Part shown: positions 63,390-64,000 of the stretch, in pieces | How the letters are laid out: each line of letters opens with the position of its first letter | How positions within the stretch are numbered: the stretch's first letter is position 1 | Made by a program: the position numbers and the translations under genes | The notes under the pieces: generated by a model | The model's database searches: none | What the model was told of the DNA's origin: nothing | The model's input: the letters and a program-made list of their open reading frames with translations, nothing else | Origin: Megalobrama amblycephala | Lineage: Eukaryota; Chordata; Actinopteri; Cypriniformes; Xenocyprididae | DNA length: 64,000 bases | Assembly (NCBI RefSeq): GCF_018812025.1 | Contig: NC_063063.1 | Location: 4,184,672 to 4,248,671, forward strand | Reading direction: 5' to 3'

Positions 63390-64000
63390 ACACTAGGAAT
63401 GTAACAATTTACTCAACTCAACATTCAATACGATTCACGATACTGGTTTCACGAATTGTTTTTTTTTTTTTAACAAAATGAGATTTAAATGAGAAAGTGT
63501 CTTTTGTATTTTTCAGACAAAATGCTGCATACTGTATTTCTTTGTGAAACTGAAATATCTTCATAACAAAACTAAATTGAAATTTTAAAACAAATCCTAA
63601 AATCAACTAAATAATACAAATAAAAGAAATCTCTTCATGAGTACATGAACAAGTTTATTTGCTCTATTACAGGCAGAACTATCTGTAGCCATTTAAAATT
63701 AGAGGCAACCATTGCATTTTAATCACCATCCCAACAAAGATGCAGCTGCATACATGCAGCATGAGCAGTTTTTCATTTAAATTAGATCGTATAATTTTTC
63801 ACATTTGAAGCAAAAACAGAATGTTCAGACTTTAGGTTTGTGAAATTATGCTACATAAAACTTCATGACAGCAGACAGGCTGCATGAGAACGCAAATTCA
63901 TTTGCTGCGTCCCATTTCGGAGGCTGCATCCTCCGTAGGTCGCATTTGAAGGTTGCATATGTCATCAAGGGTGTCTTATTTAAGAAAAATAACCATAATA
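63390..64000. repeat. Start of a TIR element running off the window
   Basis: 'ctaggaatgtaacaatttactcaactcaacattcaatacgattcacgata' is a common end of fish hAT-type repeats. No right end is inside the window, and the family call is tentative. Confidence 0.4.

Overview
The window is vertebrate genomic DNA, most likely from a cyprinid (carp/minnow/danio-type) fish. It has small phased exons with GT/AG borders in large introns, AT-rich non-coding sequence, and dense transposons typical of these fishes: Tc1-like elements, palindromic TTAA-flanked MITEs, hAT-type MITEs, an L2/CR1-type LINE and a small LTR element. I saw no bacterial features, CRISPR arrays, rRNA or tRNA genes.

Two tandem, same-orientation (minus strand) genes encode TRPM4-type Ca2+-activated monovalent cation channels. 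Copy A (1153-29004) has its start codon at 29004 and 25 exons in the window. Its last two exons (coiled coil and tail) should lie left of position 1. Copy B (39516-62643) has its stop codon at 39516 and 16 exons in the window, matching A exons 12-25 plus the two final exons that A lacks here. Its first 11 exons should lie right of position 64000. In all 14 shared exons, length and splice phase are identical, including a 50-base microexon. Assembling A plus the two terminal exons of B predicts a protein of about 1233 residues, close to mammalian TRPM4.

The copies differ where it may matter. In the pore selectivity filter A reads FGQ and B reads FGH. In both copies the S2 residue expected to be the Ca2+-coordinating glutamine is a glutamate.

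Layout: 1-29 kb, copy A; 29-39.5 kb, intergenic DNA made of MITEs, an 8-bp-TSD hAT-type element and TA microsatellites, with no gene recognised; 39.5-62.6 kb, copy B; 62.6-64 kb, B intron 11. Intron sequence is alignable between the copies and several transposons sit at matching positions, so they predate the duplication. Others are private to one copy and leave recognisable empty sites in the other. The extremes are A intron 6, which is almost entirely a LINE split by a foldback element that itself carries a third insertion, and B intron 19, an 8.8-kb nest containing an LTR element inside a TTAA element inside an inverted repeat.
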